From CAVDAL01 sp963606965 (GTDB taxonomy: Bacteria > Actinomycetota > Coriobacteriia > Coriobacteriales > QAMH01): DNA of 64,000 bases. A model generated the notes under the pieces. That model did no database searches, was not told the DNA's origin, and was given only the letters and a program-made list of their open reading frames with translations. Location: positions 11,594 through 75,593 of the forward strand of contig CAVDAL010000120.1 of the NCBI GenBank assembly GCA_963606965.1, written 5' to 3'. The position numbers and the translations under genes are program-made. This document shows positions 34,481 through 42,675 of the stretch, in pieces; positions within the stretch are counted from its first letter, which is position 1, and every line of letters begins with the position of its first letter.

Positions 34481-35002
34481 CTATTCCAATCCAAAAAAGT
34501 CAAGCTGGCGCATTGCTTCAAAAAGCACAATATTTGCTGCATTGCTCAAATTCAAAGAAACAGCATCTGGGTCTGTTGGGTCTGAAAGCGGACCGTGACC
34601 TTGAGTTGCAGGTGTTAAGCCTTCGCGTTCATACATTGGAATTCTTATACAACTATCTTTGTGTGCATGCAAAATATCTTCATCAATTCCTTGAGATTCT
34701 TTGCCAAAAATAAGAAAGTCTTCATCTTTAAATTCAACTTTATGATATGGATGATGAGCCTTCTTTGTACAAAACCACATGCGCGCACCTTCATGTTGCT
34801 GCATAAAGTCTTCAAAATCTTCATAGACACGCAAGTCAATATCGTGCCAATAGCCCATCCCACTACGGCGAATCATCTTGTCGTCAAGCTGAAAACCAAG
34901 AGGCTTTATTAAATGCAGGCGCGTTCCAGTCAAAACACAAGACCTTCCAATTGTTCCTGTATTAGCAGGGATTTCTGGTTCAAGCAAAACAAGATGTAGC
35001 AT
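34481..35002 (-). CDS. trmL: tRNA (cytidine/uridine-34-2'-O)-methyltransferase TrmL
   Basis: A SPOUT-class methyltransferase of 173 residues. It has the N-terminal LLEPEIPANTGTIGR, the motif 2 FGKESQGI and the knot region IPM...SLNLSNAANIVLFE. It methylates the wobble ribose of tRNA-Leu species. The length is near the family norm. It is divergent from the antiporter gene, with about 170 nt between them and no other gene in that gap. Confidence 0.93.
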   Translation of the reverse strand: MLHLVLLEPEIPANTGTIGRSCVLTGTRLHLIKPLGFQLDDKMIRRSGMGYWHDIDLRVYEDFEDFMQQHEGARMWFCTKKAHHPYHKVEFKDEDFLIFGKESQGIDEDILHAHKDSCIRIPMYEREGLTPATQGHGPLSDPTDPDAVSLNLSNAANIVLFEAMRQLDFFGLE

Positions 35003-35176
35003 TTTTGATTCCTTTTAAATTATGGATAGATAAATATTCGACCACATACTATATGAATTCATTCACGGCTAGCTTTGAGCATTTATGAAAATTTTTTGTA
35101 ACAGTTTCTAAAAATCGTGTAAAAGATTAAAAATTTACGTTACCCTAAAGAGGCAGACTTAAACTTGAGGAGGTTT

Positions 35177-37279
35177 ATGGAAGTCTTAGAGTTCGTCTTA
35201 TTATTATTAGCAGCCGTTTTGGTTTCATCAGCGCTAGATCAAGCGCTTTCAAGAGTTTCACTACCACTTGTACAAATCGCCCTTGGCATCTTAATCGCTC
35301 TTTTATGGCCAAGCACTTTTGAAACAACTTTAGAGCCTGAGCTTTTCTTAGTTTTATTTGTTGCTCCACTTTTATATGATGAAACACGGCAAGCAGATAA
35401 ATTATCACTTTGGGAAAATAAATTTAGTATCCTGTCCCTTGCAATTGGTCTTGTAATTGTCAGCCTGTTAGCTGTTGGTTTCTTACTAAATTGGGTTGAG
35501 CCATCAATCCCGCTTGCTGCTGCATTTGCTTTGGGTGCTGCGTTAGGCCCAACAGATGCTGTTGCTGTTGGCGCGCTTTCAAAAGACATGAAAGTCACCG
35601 ACAGACAACAAGCTATGCTTTCAGGTGAAGCTTTAATAAATGATGCATCAGGCGTTGTTTCATTCCAATTTGCATGCGCAGCTGTAACAACAAGCGCTTT
35701 TAGCTTGGTCGATGCAACAAAATCATTTTGTATTTCATTTTTTGGCGGAATTTTATGCGGCTTAATTTTAGGTTTTGCAATAAGATTCATCAAACGCTTT
35801 TTGCAAGAACATGGCTTGGAAAGCACAATGCTTCATGTTGTCTTCGATGTTTTGTCACCATTTGTAATTTTCATTCTTGCAGAACATTATTCAATTAGCG
35901 GAATCATAGCTGTTGTTGTTGCTGGTCTTGCTATTAATATTAATTCAACAAAGCTTTCAACATCAACAGCAAGAGTAAATATAATCTCTTCAAGCGTTTG
36001 GGAAGTTTTAGTCTTTGTAATCAATGGCTTTGTTTTTGTTTTGCTTGGAATGCAACTGCCAAAATCAATTTCTCCAAGTTGGAAAGATGATGCATTCACA
36101 TCAGAACAGCTTATCGGCCTTGTATTTTTGATTACATTTATAATGCTTGCCGTAAGATTTATTTGGCTTTTAGTTTTGGAACGTAGCGCAAACAAACGAC
36201 AAGCCGACGGCGAAAATAAAAGCAAGAAAAAAATTATAAAAGATGCACTTGCAACAACAATTGCAGGCCCAAAAGGCGCTGTTACATTATCAATTATTTT
36301 ATCTATTCCGCTCTATTTACGCGATGGTTCAGACTTCCCTGGCCGCGACACATTAATCTTCCTTGCCTCTGGTGTTATTTTATTGACCCTTTTGATAGCA
36401 AACTTTGCCCTTCCCTTCATTGCTCCAAAGCAAGATAAGCATGAAGAAAGAATGCGCATGCGCGATGCAAGCATAAAAATAATTTTACATGTTTGCTCTG
36501 AATTGCAAAAAATTCGCAATGAAGAAAACAAAGCAGCTATTAGCAAAGTTATAAAACAATATCGCGAACGAATGAAACGCATTCGTTCAAACCAAGTTGA
36601 CGATGATTATGTTCAACAGTTAAGAATTGAAGTTTTAGCTATTCAAAGCGAATTTGTTCATGAAGCAATTATTGATAATAAAGTCTCACATGAAGCAGGT
36701 CAACAATATGCTTCTCAGCTTAAGCACATTCGCAAGATGGCAATGCAAGGTAATGATGTTTCTGCATTGATGGCTAACCCCTGGAGACGCCCTTGGGTAA
36801 TATTCTTGCCTCGTTCTCTTCAAAAAATTGCCAACAAAATTGGCTTAGATGTTAAGGAAGTCAAATTTAAAAATGATGCACGATATCTAATTTTGGAATG
36901 TACTAAAAAAGCTTGTGAATATCTTGAAGAAAAAACAAAAGATTGGGATAAAGAAGTTGCAAGAGCTGCATCTTTGTTGCTTATCAACCAAAAACAGGCT
37001 TATGCAGAATTAACAAAGCGCTTTGAAGAAAAAGGAACAGAAAGCTTCTTCGGCCCAAAGACAGAACCAATTATCAATATTGAAAAGCCTTTGGAAGTTT
37101 TGCAAGAACAAGACACATATGAAGACATTCACTTGCCAGAAGTTCAAGCTCTAGCTTTTCAATTTGAATTGGAAGAAATTCAAAATATGCGCGAAAAAGG
37201 AGCAATTTCAAAAGAGATGGCACGAACATTGCGCGAAGATGTTTACTTGCTGCAGCTAGACCAAGCAGAAGCTTTATAG
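35177..37279 (+). CDS. CPA1-family Na+/H+ antiporter (NhaP/YjcE-like)
   Basis: A 700-residue membrane exchanger. The first 400 residues hold about twelve helices with LGPTDAVAVGAL and the GEALINDASGVV motif that carries the transport aspartates of the CPA1 family. The last 300 residues are hydrophilic and largely helical, a cytoplasmic tail that may regulate activity. The frame opens at TTG 35165, but GAGGAGG directly before ATG 35177 decides the start. It is a single plus-strand gene with a strong terminator after it. Confidence 0.92.
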   Translation: MEVLEFVLLLLAAVLVSSALDQALSRVSLPLVQIALGILIALLWPSTFETTLEPELFLVLFVAPLLYDETRQADKLSLWENKFSILSLAIGLVIVSLLAVGFLLNWVEPSIPLAAAFALGAALGPTDAVAVGALSKDMKVTDRQQAMLSGEALINDASGVVSFQFACAAVTTSAFSLVDATKSFCISFFGGILCGLILGFAIRFIKRFLQEHGLESTMLHVVFDVLSPFVIFILAEHYSISGIIAVVVAGLAININSTKLSTSTARVNIISSSVWEVLVFVINGFVFVLLGMQLPKSISPSWKDDAFTSEQLIGLVFLITFIMLAVRFIWLLVLERSANKRQADGENKSKKKIIKDALATTIAGPKGAVTLSIILSIPLYLRDGSDFPGRDTLIFLASGVILLTLLIANFALPFIAPKQDKHEERMRMRDASIKIILHVCSELQKIRNEENKAAISKVIKQYRERMKRIRSNQVDDDYVQQLRIEVLAIQSEFVHEAIIDNKVSHEAGQQYASQLKHIRKMAMQGNDVSALMANPWRRPWVIFLPRSLQKIANKIGLDVKEVKFKNDARYLILECTKKACEYLEEKTKDWDKEVARAASLLLINQKQAYAELTKRFEEKGTESFFGPKTEPIINIEKPLEVLQEQDTYEDIHLPEVQALAFQFELEEIQNMREKGAISKEMARTLREDVYLLQLDQAEAL

Positions 37280-37283
37280 ATAA

Positions 37284-37318
37284 AAAATGGGCTCCTAATT
37301 TTAGGAGCCCATTTTAAT
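37284..37318. terminator. Bidirectional terminator between the antiporter gene and cspA
   Basis: A near-perfect palindrome with AAAATGGGCTCCTAA and its complement, T-rich on the right of the plus strand and on the left of the minus strand. It serves the two convergent genes. Confidence 0.92.
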
Positions 37319-37341
37319 TAGCGAAAGTTTTGGAGCTTTTG

Positions 37342-37545
37342 CTAAATTCGAACGACATTGCTTGCTTGAAGCTTGCCATTCTGGCCCGTGGTTATTTCGA
37401 ACTGAACCTTATCGTCTTGGTTCAGAGTTTTGAAACCGTCCATCTTAATCTCTGAAAAGTGAACGAAAAGATCGTCACCATCTTCGCGTGAGATAAACCC
37501 GTAACCCTTATCTGGGTTAAACCACTTGACAATTCCTTCTGCCAT
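37342..37545 (-). CDS. cspA: Cold-shock protein, CspA family
   Basis: A 67-residue single-domain nucleic-acid chaperone. The RNA-binding motifs KGYGFI (RNP1) and LFVHFS (RNP2) are both present, and the length is normal. AAGG lies a few nt before ATG. The upstream leader holds two inverted repeats. Confidence 0.97.
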   Translation of the reverse strand: MAEGIVKWFNPDKGYGFISREDGDDLFVHFSEIKMDGFKTLNQDDKVQFEITTGQNGKLQASNVVRI

Positions 37546-37566
37546 ACCTTACTGCCTTTCAAATTT

Positions 37567-37619
37567 GTTGTGCACAACCGCCAACATTAGACCCTCTTCT
37601 ATCTTCGCAGCTAATGTTG
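37567..37619 (-). promoter_or_regulatory. Inverted repeats in the cspA leader
   Basis: A perfect 12-nt palindrome GTTGTGCACAAC (37567-37578) lies 22 nt from the cspA start. Next to it is a 9-bp inverted repeat CAACATTAG/CTAATGTTG (37582-37590 and 37611-37619) with a 20-nt loop. It may be an operator or an RNA structure that responds to cold. The rest of the gap to 37702 is A/T-rich with no gene. Confidence 0.5.
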
Positions 37620-37702
37620 AAAGAGCGTTTAAAAAAACACCGTGGTAAATATTACGCTTTTAAAAAGAAAATATGCACTACAGAAGCAAAAAAATTTAAA
37701 AT

Positions 37703-37733
37703 TTTTAAAAGAAAAGAGCATCATTTCTGATGC
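37703..37733 (-). terminator. Terminator of the AGCS symporter gene
   Basis: Stem GCATCA/TGATGC with a GAAA loop, followed on the minus strand by TCTTTTCTTTT, 37 nt past the stop. Confidence 0.85.
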
Positions 37734-37770
37734 CCTTTGTCTTTATACCGTAAAATTGATAAACAGCAGA

Positions 37771-39261
37771 CTAATCTATGTCATCTACATAAGGAATTAT
37801 ATCATCACACTTTTCATCCAAATTGCCATCATATACATAATGATTTGTTTCTTTAGCAATAACTCTAGACAGTGCCCAAATAGCAATGCAGTTTGGAATT
37901 GCCATCAAACCATTCATGATATCTGCAAAATCCCAAGCCAAGTTTGCAATCAAAGCACTGCCGCCTATTGCTCCCAAGAAAATAAATAGGAGGAATAATG
38001 CTTGATATGGTTTAACGGCCTTTTCACCAAACAGATATGTAACAACGCGGTTGCCATACCAGCTCCATCCAAGCATTGTTGTAAAGCTAAATAAGCACAT
38101 GCCAACAATCAAAACAATTGGACCGAAAACTGGAATTTCATTAAATGCAGCAACAGTAAGTTTTAAGCCTTTAGCAAAGCCGCCAGCTGCAACAATTGTA
38201 TCTGAATCCCATCCAGCCAAAACACCTTGGTTTGTAATTTGATATGCAACAGACAAATCTGGATTTGCAAGAATTGCTGTAACCAAAGTCAAACCTGTAA
38301 CAAGGCAGATAACAACTGTATCCCAAAAAACACCAGTCATTGAAACTAAAGCTTGGCGAGCAGGATTGCGGCATGTTGCATTTGCATCTACCAATGGAGC
38401 AGAACCAAGACCAGCTTCATTTGAAAAAAGGCCGCGAGCAGCACCAAAGCGCAAAGCAGAAGCAACAGCAAAGCCAACACCGCCGCCAACCATAGCTTTT
38501 GGAGTAAATGCGCAAACAACAATCCACTTAATTGCATCAAGCAGATAAGCACCATTAATTCCAATGATAATAATGCAGCAAACAACATAAAAGATTGCCA
38601 TGAATGGAACTAATTTTTCGCAAACTTTTGAAAGTGAATTCAAACCGCCAAAAATAATTATGCCAACCAAAATAGCAGCAATTAAACCAATAACCCAAAT
38701 TGGAACATTTGGAAGATATTCATTAATAATTCCGCATGTTGAATTTGACTGAACAGCGCCGCCAATTCCAAAGGTAGCAATAGCAGCAAAAAGTGCAAAC
38801 AAAAATGCTGTGACTTTTGCCCATGTCTTGCCTTTAAAGCCGCGCCTTAAAGCATACATAGCGCCACCAAGCATCTGGCCAGTTCTGTCCTTCACGCGAT
38901 ATTTAACAGAGATAAATGATTCAGCATATTTTGTAGCTATGCCCAAAATACCAATAATCCACATCCAAAAGATAGCGCCAACACCGCCACTAATGATTGC
39001 TGTTGCAACACCAATAATATTGCCAGTGCCAACTGTTGCAGACAATGCAGTTGTCAAAGCAGCAAATGGGCTTACATCGCCTTCAGAATCTGGATCCTTT
39101 GTAAAGGAAAGCTTAATTCCTGTGAAAATCTTACGTTGAATCCCTTTTGTGCGAATTGTCATAAAAAGATGGGTACCGACCAAAATGATAATAAGAGGAA
39201 GACCCCAAAGCCAACCATCTATTGCTGTGATTACCCCATAAATAGAATTAAGAACTTCCAT
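37771..39261 (-). CDS. AGCS-family Na+:alanine/glycine symporter
   Basis: 496 residues with about eleven membrane helices and AGCS landmarks, including the GTGNIIGVATAI stretch and RGLFSNEAGLGSAP. It imports glycine or alanine with Na+. The frame runs up to 39381, but that part is the riboswitch read as protein; AGAAAGGGG before ATG 39261 sets the start. The glycine riboswitch in its leader points to glycine as a substrate. It is transcribed alone and ends at a terminator. Confidence 0.94.
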   Translation of the reverse strand: MEVLNSIYGVITAIDGWLWGLPLIIILVGTHLFMTIRTKGIQRKIFTGIKLSFTKDPDSEGDVSPFAALTTALSATVGTGNIIGVATAIISGGVGAIFWMWIIGILGIATKYAESFISVKYRVKDRTGQMLGGAMYALRRGFKGKTWAKVTAFLFALFAAIATFGIGGAVQSNSTCGIINEYLPNVPIWVIGLIAAILVGIIIFGGLNSLSKVCEKLVPFMAIFYVVCCIIIIGINGAYLLDAIKWIVVCAFTPKAMVGGGVGFAVASALRFGAARGLFSNEAGLGSAPLVDANATCRNPARQALVSMTGVFWDTVVICLVTGLTLVTAILANPDLSVAYQITNQGVLAGWDSDTIVAAGGFAKGLKLTVAAFNEIPVFGPIVLIVGMCLFSFTTMLGWSWYGNRVVTYLFGEKAVKPYQALFLLFIFLGAIGGSALIANLAWDFADIMNGLMAIPNCIAIWALSRVIAKETNHYVYDGNLDEKCDDIIPYVDDID

Positions 39262-39269
39262 AATACCCC

Positions 39270-39358
39270 TTTCTGTCCTTTTGCCTGAGAGATCACCAAG
39301 CATGCTTGCTTGGCTTACACCTTCGGCGTTCTCTAAATTTTTGAGAAGCTCTCCAGAA
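39270..39358 (-). promoter_or_regulatory. Glycine riboswitch, single aptamer
   Basis: The minus strand reads TCTGGAGAGC, CGCCGAAGG, a P3 arm, then CTCTCAGGCAAAAGGACAGA, the hallmark blocks of the gcvT-type glycine aptamer. Only one aptamer is present, ending next to the ribosome site of the AGCS gene. A 7-bp hairpin (39365-39386) just upstream may be the ghost aptamer stem of a type-2 singlet. Confidence 0.92.
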
Positions 39359-39364
39359 ATAAAA

Positions 39365-39386
39365 GCTCGATTTTGCTTCATCGAGC
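39365..39386 (-). promoter_or_regulatory. Hairpin before the glycine aptamer: ghost stem or xth terminator
   Basis: Stem GCTCGAT/ATCGAGC with an 8-nt loop, then TTTTATTT on the minus strand. It fits the 5' ghost stem of a singlet glycine riboswitch. The U-run also fits a terminator for xth, which ends 57 nt upstream. A TATTAT box (39398-39393) just upstream could start the riboswitch transcript. Confidence 0.5.
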
Positions 39387-39442
39387 CTCTCTATAATACG
39401 GTTTTTACTTATGGAGTTTTTATAGAAATGTATCTTTATAAG

Positions 39443-40198
39443 CTAAACGGCAAGCTCAAGTGCTATTGGACAGTGGTCGCTTCCAAAGATATCATCGCAG
39501 ATTTCAACATTTTTGATGCTGTCTTTTAATGATTCGCTCACCAAAAAATAGTCAATGCGCCATCCAACATTGCGCTGTCTTGCGCCGCCACGATAACTCC
39601 ACCATGAATATTTGTCGCATGTTTCAGGGTTAATAAAACGCCATGTGTCAATGAAACCAGCAGATAAAAGCTGCGTCATTTTCCCGCGCTCTTCATCTGA
39701 AAATCCAGCATTGCCTATGTTTTGTTTTGGCCTTGCAAGGTCAATTTCTTCATGAGCAACATTCATATCGCCACAAACGACAACGCCCTTTTTCTTTGAA
39801 AGTTCGCACAAGAATTTGCGGAATTCATCTTCAAATTCACACCTAAAATCTATCCTTGCAAGTTCATTTTGAGCGTTTGGAGTATAAACACAAACAAAGA
39901 AGAAATTGTCGAATTCTAATGTTGTAACTCTGCCTTCCGCATCGAACTTTTCAACGCCTATTCCATGCATAACATTTAAAGGTTCGCGCTTTGAAAAAAC
40001 AGCCGTACCAGAATACCCAGGCTTTATTGCATAGCTCCAGTAATCAAAATAATCTCCAAAATCAATAGGGTTTTGACCTTCTTGAAGCTTTGTTTCTTGG
40101 ATTGCAAATATGTCTGCGTCAAAGTCATCGAAAATCTTTGCAAAGCCTTTTTTTGCAATTGCTCGCAAGCCATTAACATTCCATGATACAAATTTCAT
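39443..40198 (-). CDS. xth: Exodeoxyribonuclease III / AP endonuclease
   Basis: A 251-residue enzyme of the exonuclease-endonuclease-phosphatase fold that cuts at abasic sites. Catalytic motifs are WNVNGLRA, IQETKLQ, GYSGTAVFSK, GDMNVAH, WWSYRGGARQRNVGWRIDY and GSDHCP. Length is normal. GAAGGG is upstream of ATG 40198. It lies 33 nt after the TrmH-family gene and is probably co-transcribed with it. Confidence 0.96.
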   Translation of the reverse strand: MKFVSWNVNGLRAIAKKGFAKIFDDFDADIFAIQETKLQEGQNPIDFGDYFDYWSYAIKPGYSGTAVFSKREPLNVMHGIGVEKFDAEGRVTTLEFDNFFFVCVYTPNAQNELARIDFRCEFEDEFRKFLCELSKKKGVVVCGDMNVAHEEIDLARPKQNIGNAGFSDEERGKMTQLLSAGFIDTWRFINPETCDKYSWWSYRGGARQRNVGWRIDYFLVSESLKDSIKNVEICDDIFGSDHCPIALELAV

Positions 40199-40231
40199 TG
40201 CTCTACCCTTCTTTGCTTCCTTACCGCTATA

Positions 40232-41059
40232 TTAACGCTGCCCAAGTTCCCAAAAAGCAATAGCTGCACAAGCTGCAACATTAAGCGAATCCACTCCATG
40301 ACCCATTGGTATTTTTACTACATAATCACACAGTTGTATAGTCTGCGGCTTTAAACCATAACCTTCAGCGCCAAACAAAAGTGCAAGCTTTTCTTCATTC
40401 TTTAATGCAACATCATCGATAGAAATTGAATTATCTTCCAACGCCATAGCGGCTGTTTTAAAGCCATGCTCTTTTAGTTGTAAAAAACTAGGCAGCGGCC
40501 AATCAGCTGTAGATGTGCCAATGCGCGTCCATGGAATTTGAAAAACTGAACCCATAGAAACTCTTGCAGCTCGTCTAAAAAGCGGGTCGCAACATGTTGG
40601 AGAAAGAAGCAACGCATCCATATTTAAAGCAGCTGCTGCACGAAAAATAGAACCAATATTTGTATGATTGTTCACATCTTCGATTAAACCAATTCTTTTT
40701 GCTCCGCGCAAAACTTCATCAATACTTTTCATCTTTGGTCTGCGCATTGCGCCTAAAACACCGCGCGTCAATTTATAACCAGTAAGATCAGTCAAAATTC
40801 CACGCGGACCCACATAACATGGAATATCAGGACATCTTTCAATAATTTCTGCAGCGTCACTATATGCATGTTTTTCTTCCATCAAAAAAGCAATAGGTTC
40901 AATTCCAGCATTCATTGCACGCGTTATAACCTTTGGACTTTCAGCAATAAATAAGCCTTTTTCAGGTTCAAGTTTATTGCGAAGTTGAGGTTCTGTAAGA
41001 TGGATAAACATCTCTACGCGCGGGTCATCTGCCGACTCTATTTCAATGATATTTGACAT
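40232..41059 (-). CDS. SpoU/TrmH-family RNA 2'-O-methyltransferase
   Basis: 275 residues. The C-terminal SPOUT part has the three family motifs: EDVNNHTNIGSIFRAAAAL, LLFGAEGYGL and IPMGHGVDSLNVAACAAI. The N-terminal part (EPQLRNKLEPEKGLFIAESPKVI) is an L30e-like RNA-binding domain. The target RNA is unknown; some relatives modify 23S rRNA and some tRNA. It is followed by xth. Confidence 0.92.
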   Translation of the reverse strand: MSNIIEIESADDPRVEMFIHLTEPQLRNKLEPEKGLFIAESPKVITRAMNAGIEPIAFLMEEKHAYSDAAEIIERCPDIPCYVGPRGILTDLTGYKLTRGVLGAMRRPKMKSIDEVLRGAKRIGLIEDVNNHTNIGSIFRAAAALNMDALLLSPTCCDPLFRRAARVSMGSVFQIPWTRIGTSTADWPLPSFLQLKEHGFKTAAMALEDNSISIDDVALKNEEKLALLFGAEGYGLKPQTIQLCDYVVKIPMGHGVDSLNVAACAAIAFWELGQR

Positions 41060-41100
41060 AAAACTGTATTGCTTTCTTGAATGTTATTAACAAATTGTTG

Positions 41101-41142
41101 TAGAGAAAAGCCGCCTTGCACTCCTGTGTAGCGCAAGGCGGC
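41101..41142 (-). terminator. Terminator of rubrerythrin transcript
   Basis: A perfect 10-bp stem GCCGCCTTGC/GCAAGGCGGC with a 13-nt loop, followed on the minus strand by TTTTCTCTA, about 20 nt after the rbr stop. Confidence 0.92.
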
Positions 41143-41161
41143 CTAAAGTCAAAATTAAAAA

Positions 41162-41701
41162 TTAGAAGTTTTCATTATAAAGCTCAAAATATTTCTTTGG
41201 ATGAGCGCATACTGGGCAAACTTCTGGAGCTTTTGGACCAACAACAATATGGCCGCAATTTGTGCAAATCCAAATTGCGTCTCCGTCACGGCTAAAGACA
41301 AGTCCTTCTTCAATATTTGTGATTAGTTTGCGATAGCGTTCTTCATGGCGTTTTTCAATCTGTCCAACCATTTCAAACTTAGCAGCAATTTCATCAAAGC
41401 CTTCTTCACGAGCTTCAGCAGCCATGCGATCATACATGTCTGTCCACTCAAAATTTTCACCATTTGCAGCATCATCTAAATTTGCAGGAGTTTCAGGAAT
41501 TGCACCACCATGCAAATATTTAAACCAAACTTTTGCATGTTCTTTTTCATTTAAAGCAGTTTCTGTAAAAAGGTTTGCAATCTGCACATAACCTTCATCT
41601 TTTGCTTTTGAGGCATAATAAAGATATTTTGTATGAGCCTGTGACTCGCCTGCAAAAGCATCCATTAAATTTTTCTCTGTTTTAGTTCCTTTTAATTCCA
41701 T
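41162..41701 (-). CDS. rbr: Rubrerythrin
   Basis: A 179-residue peroxide-reducing iron protein of anaerobes. A ferritin-like diiron domain with the E-x-x-H pattern (FAGESQAHTKY, NEKEHAKVW, EKRHEERY) is followed by a C-terminal rubredoxin domain with CTNCG and CPVCAH. It points to an anaerobic lifestyle with oxidative defence. GAGGAGC precedes the ATG. It is 47 nt after metA, so it may be read from the lepA-metA transcript or from its own promoter. Confidence 0.96.
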   Translation of the reverse strand: MELKGTKTEKNLMDAFAGESQAHTKYLYYASKAKDEGYVQIANLFTETALNEKEHAKVWFKYLHGGAIPETPANLDDAANGENFEWTDMYDRMAAEAREEGFDEIAAKFEMVGQIEKRHEERYRKLITNIEEGLVFSRDGDAIWICTNCGHIVVGPKAPEVCPVCAHPKKYFELYNENF

Positions 41702-41748
41702 CGGTAGCTCCTCTCTTGTTATTAAAAATTACGCGGATGGAACGCCTA

Positions 41749-42666
41749 TTAGGATATCGCATTTATGTCGTAAGGTGTTGTCTGATAGACATAATAATTT
41801 AGCCAATTACTATATAAAAGATTTGCATGCGCGCGCCAGCTGTTTTTAATGCCCTTTTCAGGATTGTCATCCACATAATAATTTTTAGGAATTTCAGGAC
41901 TCAGACCTGCATCAATGTCGCGCAAGTATTCTTCTTGCAAAGTTGTTGTGTCATATTCTGCATGCCCAGTTATAAAGACTTGTTTGCCTTTATCTGTCAT
42001 AATCGCAAAAATTCCAGCTTCATCAGAAGAAGCCAAAATTTTTAATTCCTTGCAAGCTTCAATATCCTCACGCTTGTTGCCAGTATTTCTTGAATGCGGC
42101 ATCATGAAGCAGTCATCTGCCCCGCGAAAAAGCATAGTGTTCGGCCTATCAATTGTATGAGGATAAACACCGTGAATGCGCTGCGGAAGTTCATATTTAT
42201 CAATTCCATAATGATAATAAAGTGCAGCTTGCGCTCCCCAACAAATATGAAATGTGCTTGTAACATGCGACTTTGACCATTCAAAAATTTCACAAAGCTC
42301 ATCCCAATAATCCACATCTTCAAAATGCAAATTTTCTACTGGTGCGCCCGTGATAATCATTCCATCAAAATTTTGTGAAGAAATTTCATCAAATGTTTGA
42401 TAAAAAGCAAGCATATGTTCTTGCGAAACATTTTTTGCGACATGACTTTTTAATTGCATCAAAGTGAGCTCAACCTGCAGTGGAGTATTTCCGACAAGTC
42501 TAGCTATCTGAGTTTCTGTGCGTATTTTTGTTGGCATCAAATTCAAAAGCAAAACTTTTAGAGTACGAATATCTTGCGTTAACGCACGTGTCTGCGTCAT
42601 CACAAAGATATTTTCACTCTCTAAAACTTCTGTTGCAGGAAGCGCATTTGGAATTTTGATAGGCAC
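41749..42666 (-). CDS. metA: Homoserine O-acetyltransferase, MetA type
   Basis: 305 residues; activates homoserine for methionine synthesis. The nucleophile is Cys142 in HICWGAQA and the catalytic His lies in GHAEYD. Residue 111 is Glu (GAPVE), which in the characterised Bacillus MetA marks acetyl-CoA use; succinyl-CoA enzymes have Gly. So acetyl transfer is predicted despite the old succinyltransferase name. The start is GTG 42666 with AAGGAG upstream, 9 nt after dnaJ. Hom in this window makes its substrate. Confidence 0.95.
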   Translation of the reverse strand: MPIKIPNALPATEVLESENIFVMTQTRALTQDIRTLKVLLLNLMPTKIRTETQIARLVGNTPLQVELTLMQLKSHVAKNVSQEHMLAFYQTFDEISSQNFDGMIITGAPVENLHFEDVDYWDELCEIFEWSKSHVTSTFHICWGAQAALYYHYGIDKYELPQRIHGVYPHTIDRPNTMLFRGADDCFMMPHSRNTGNKREDIEACKELKILASSDEAGIFAIMTDKGKQVFITGHAEYDTTTLQEEYLRDIDAGLSPEIPKNYYVDDNPEKGIKNSWRAHANLLYSNWLNYYVYQTTPYDINAIS

Positions 42667-42675
42667 AAAAACTCC

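Noticed and set aside
39262..39381. N-terminal extension of the AGCS symporter
   Set aside because: It is the glycine riboswitch read in frame; the symporter start is fixed by AGAAAGGGG before 39261.
41749..42666. Homoserine O-succinyltransferase
   Set aside because: Glu at position 111 instead of Gly points to acetyl-CoA as donor.
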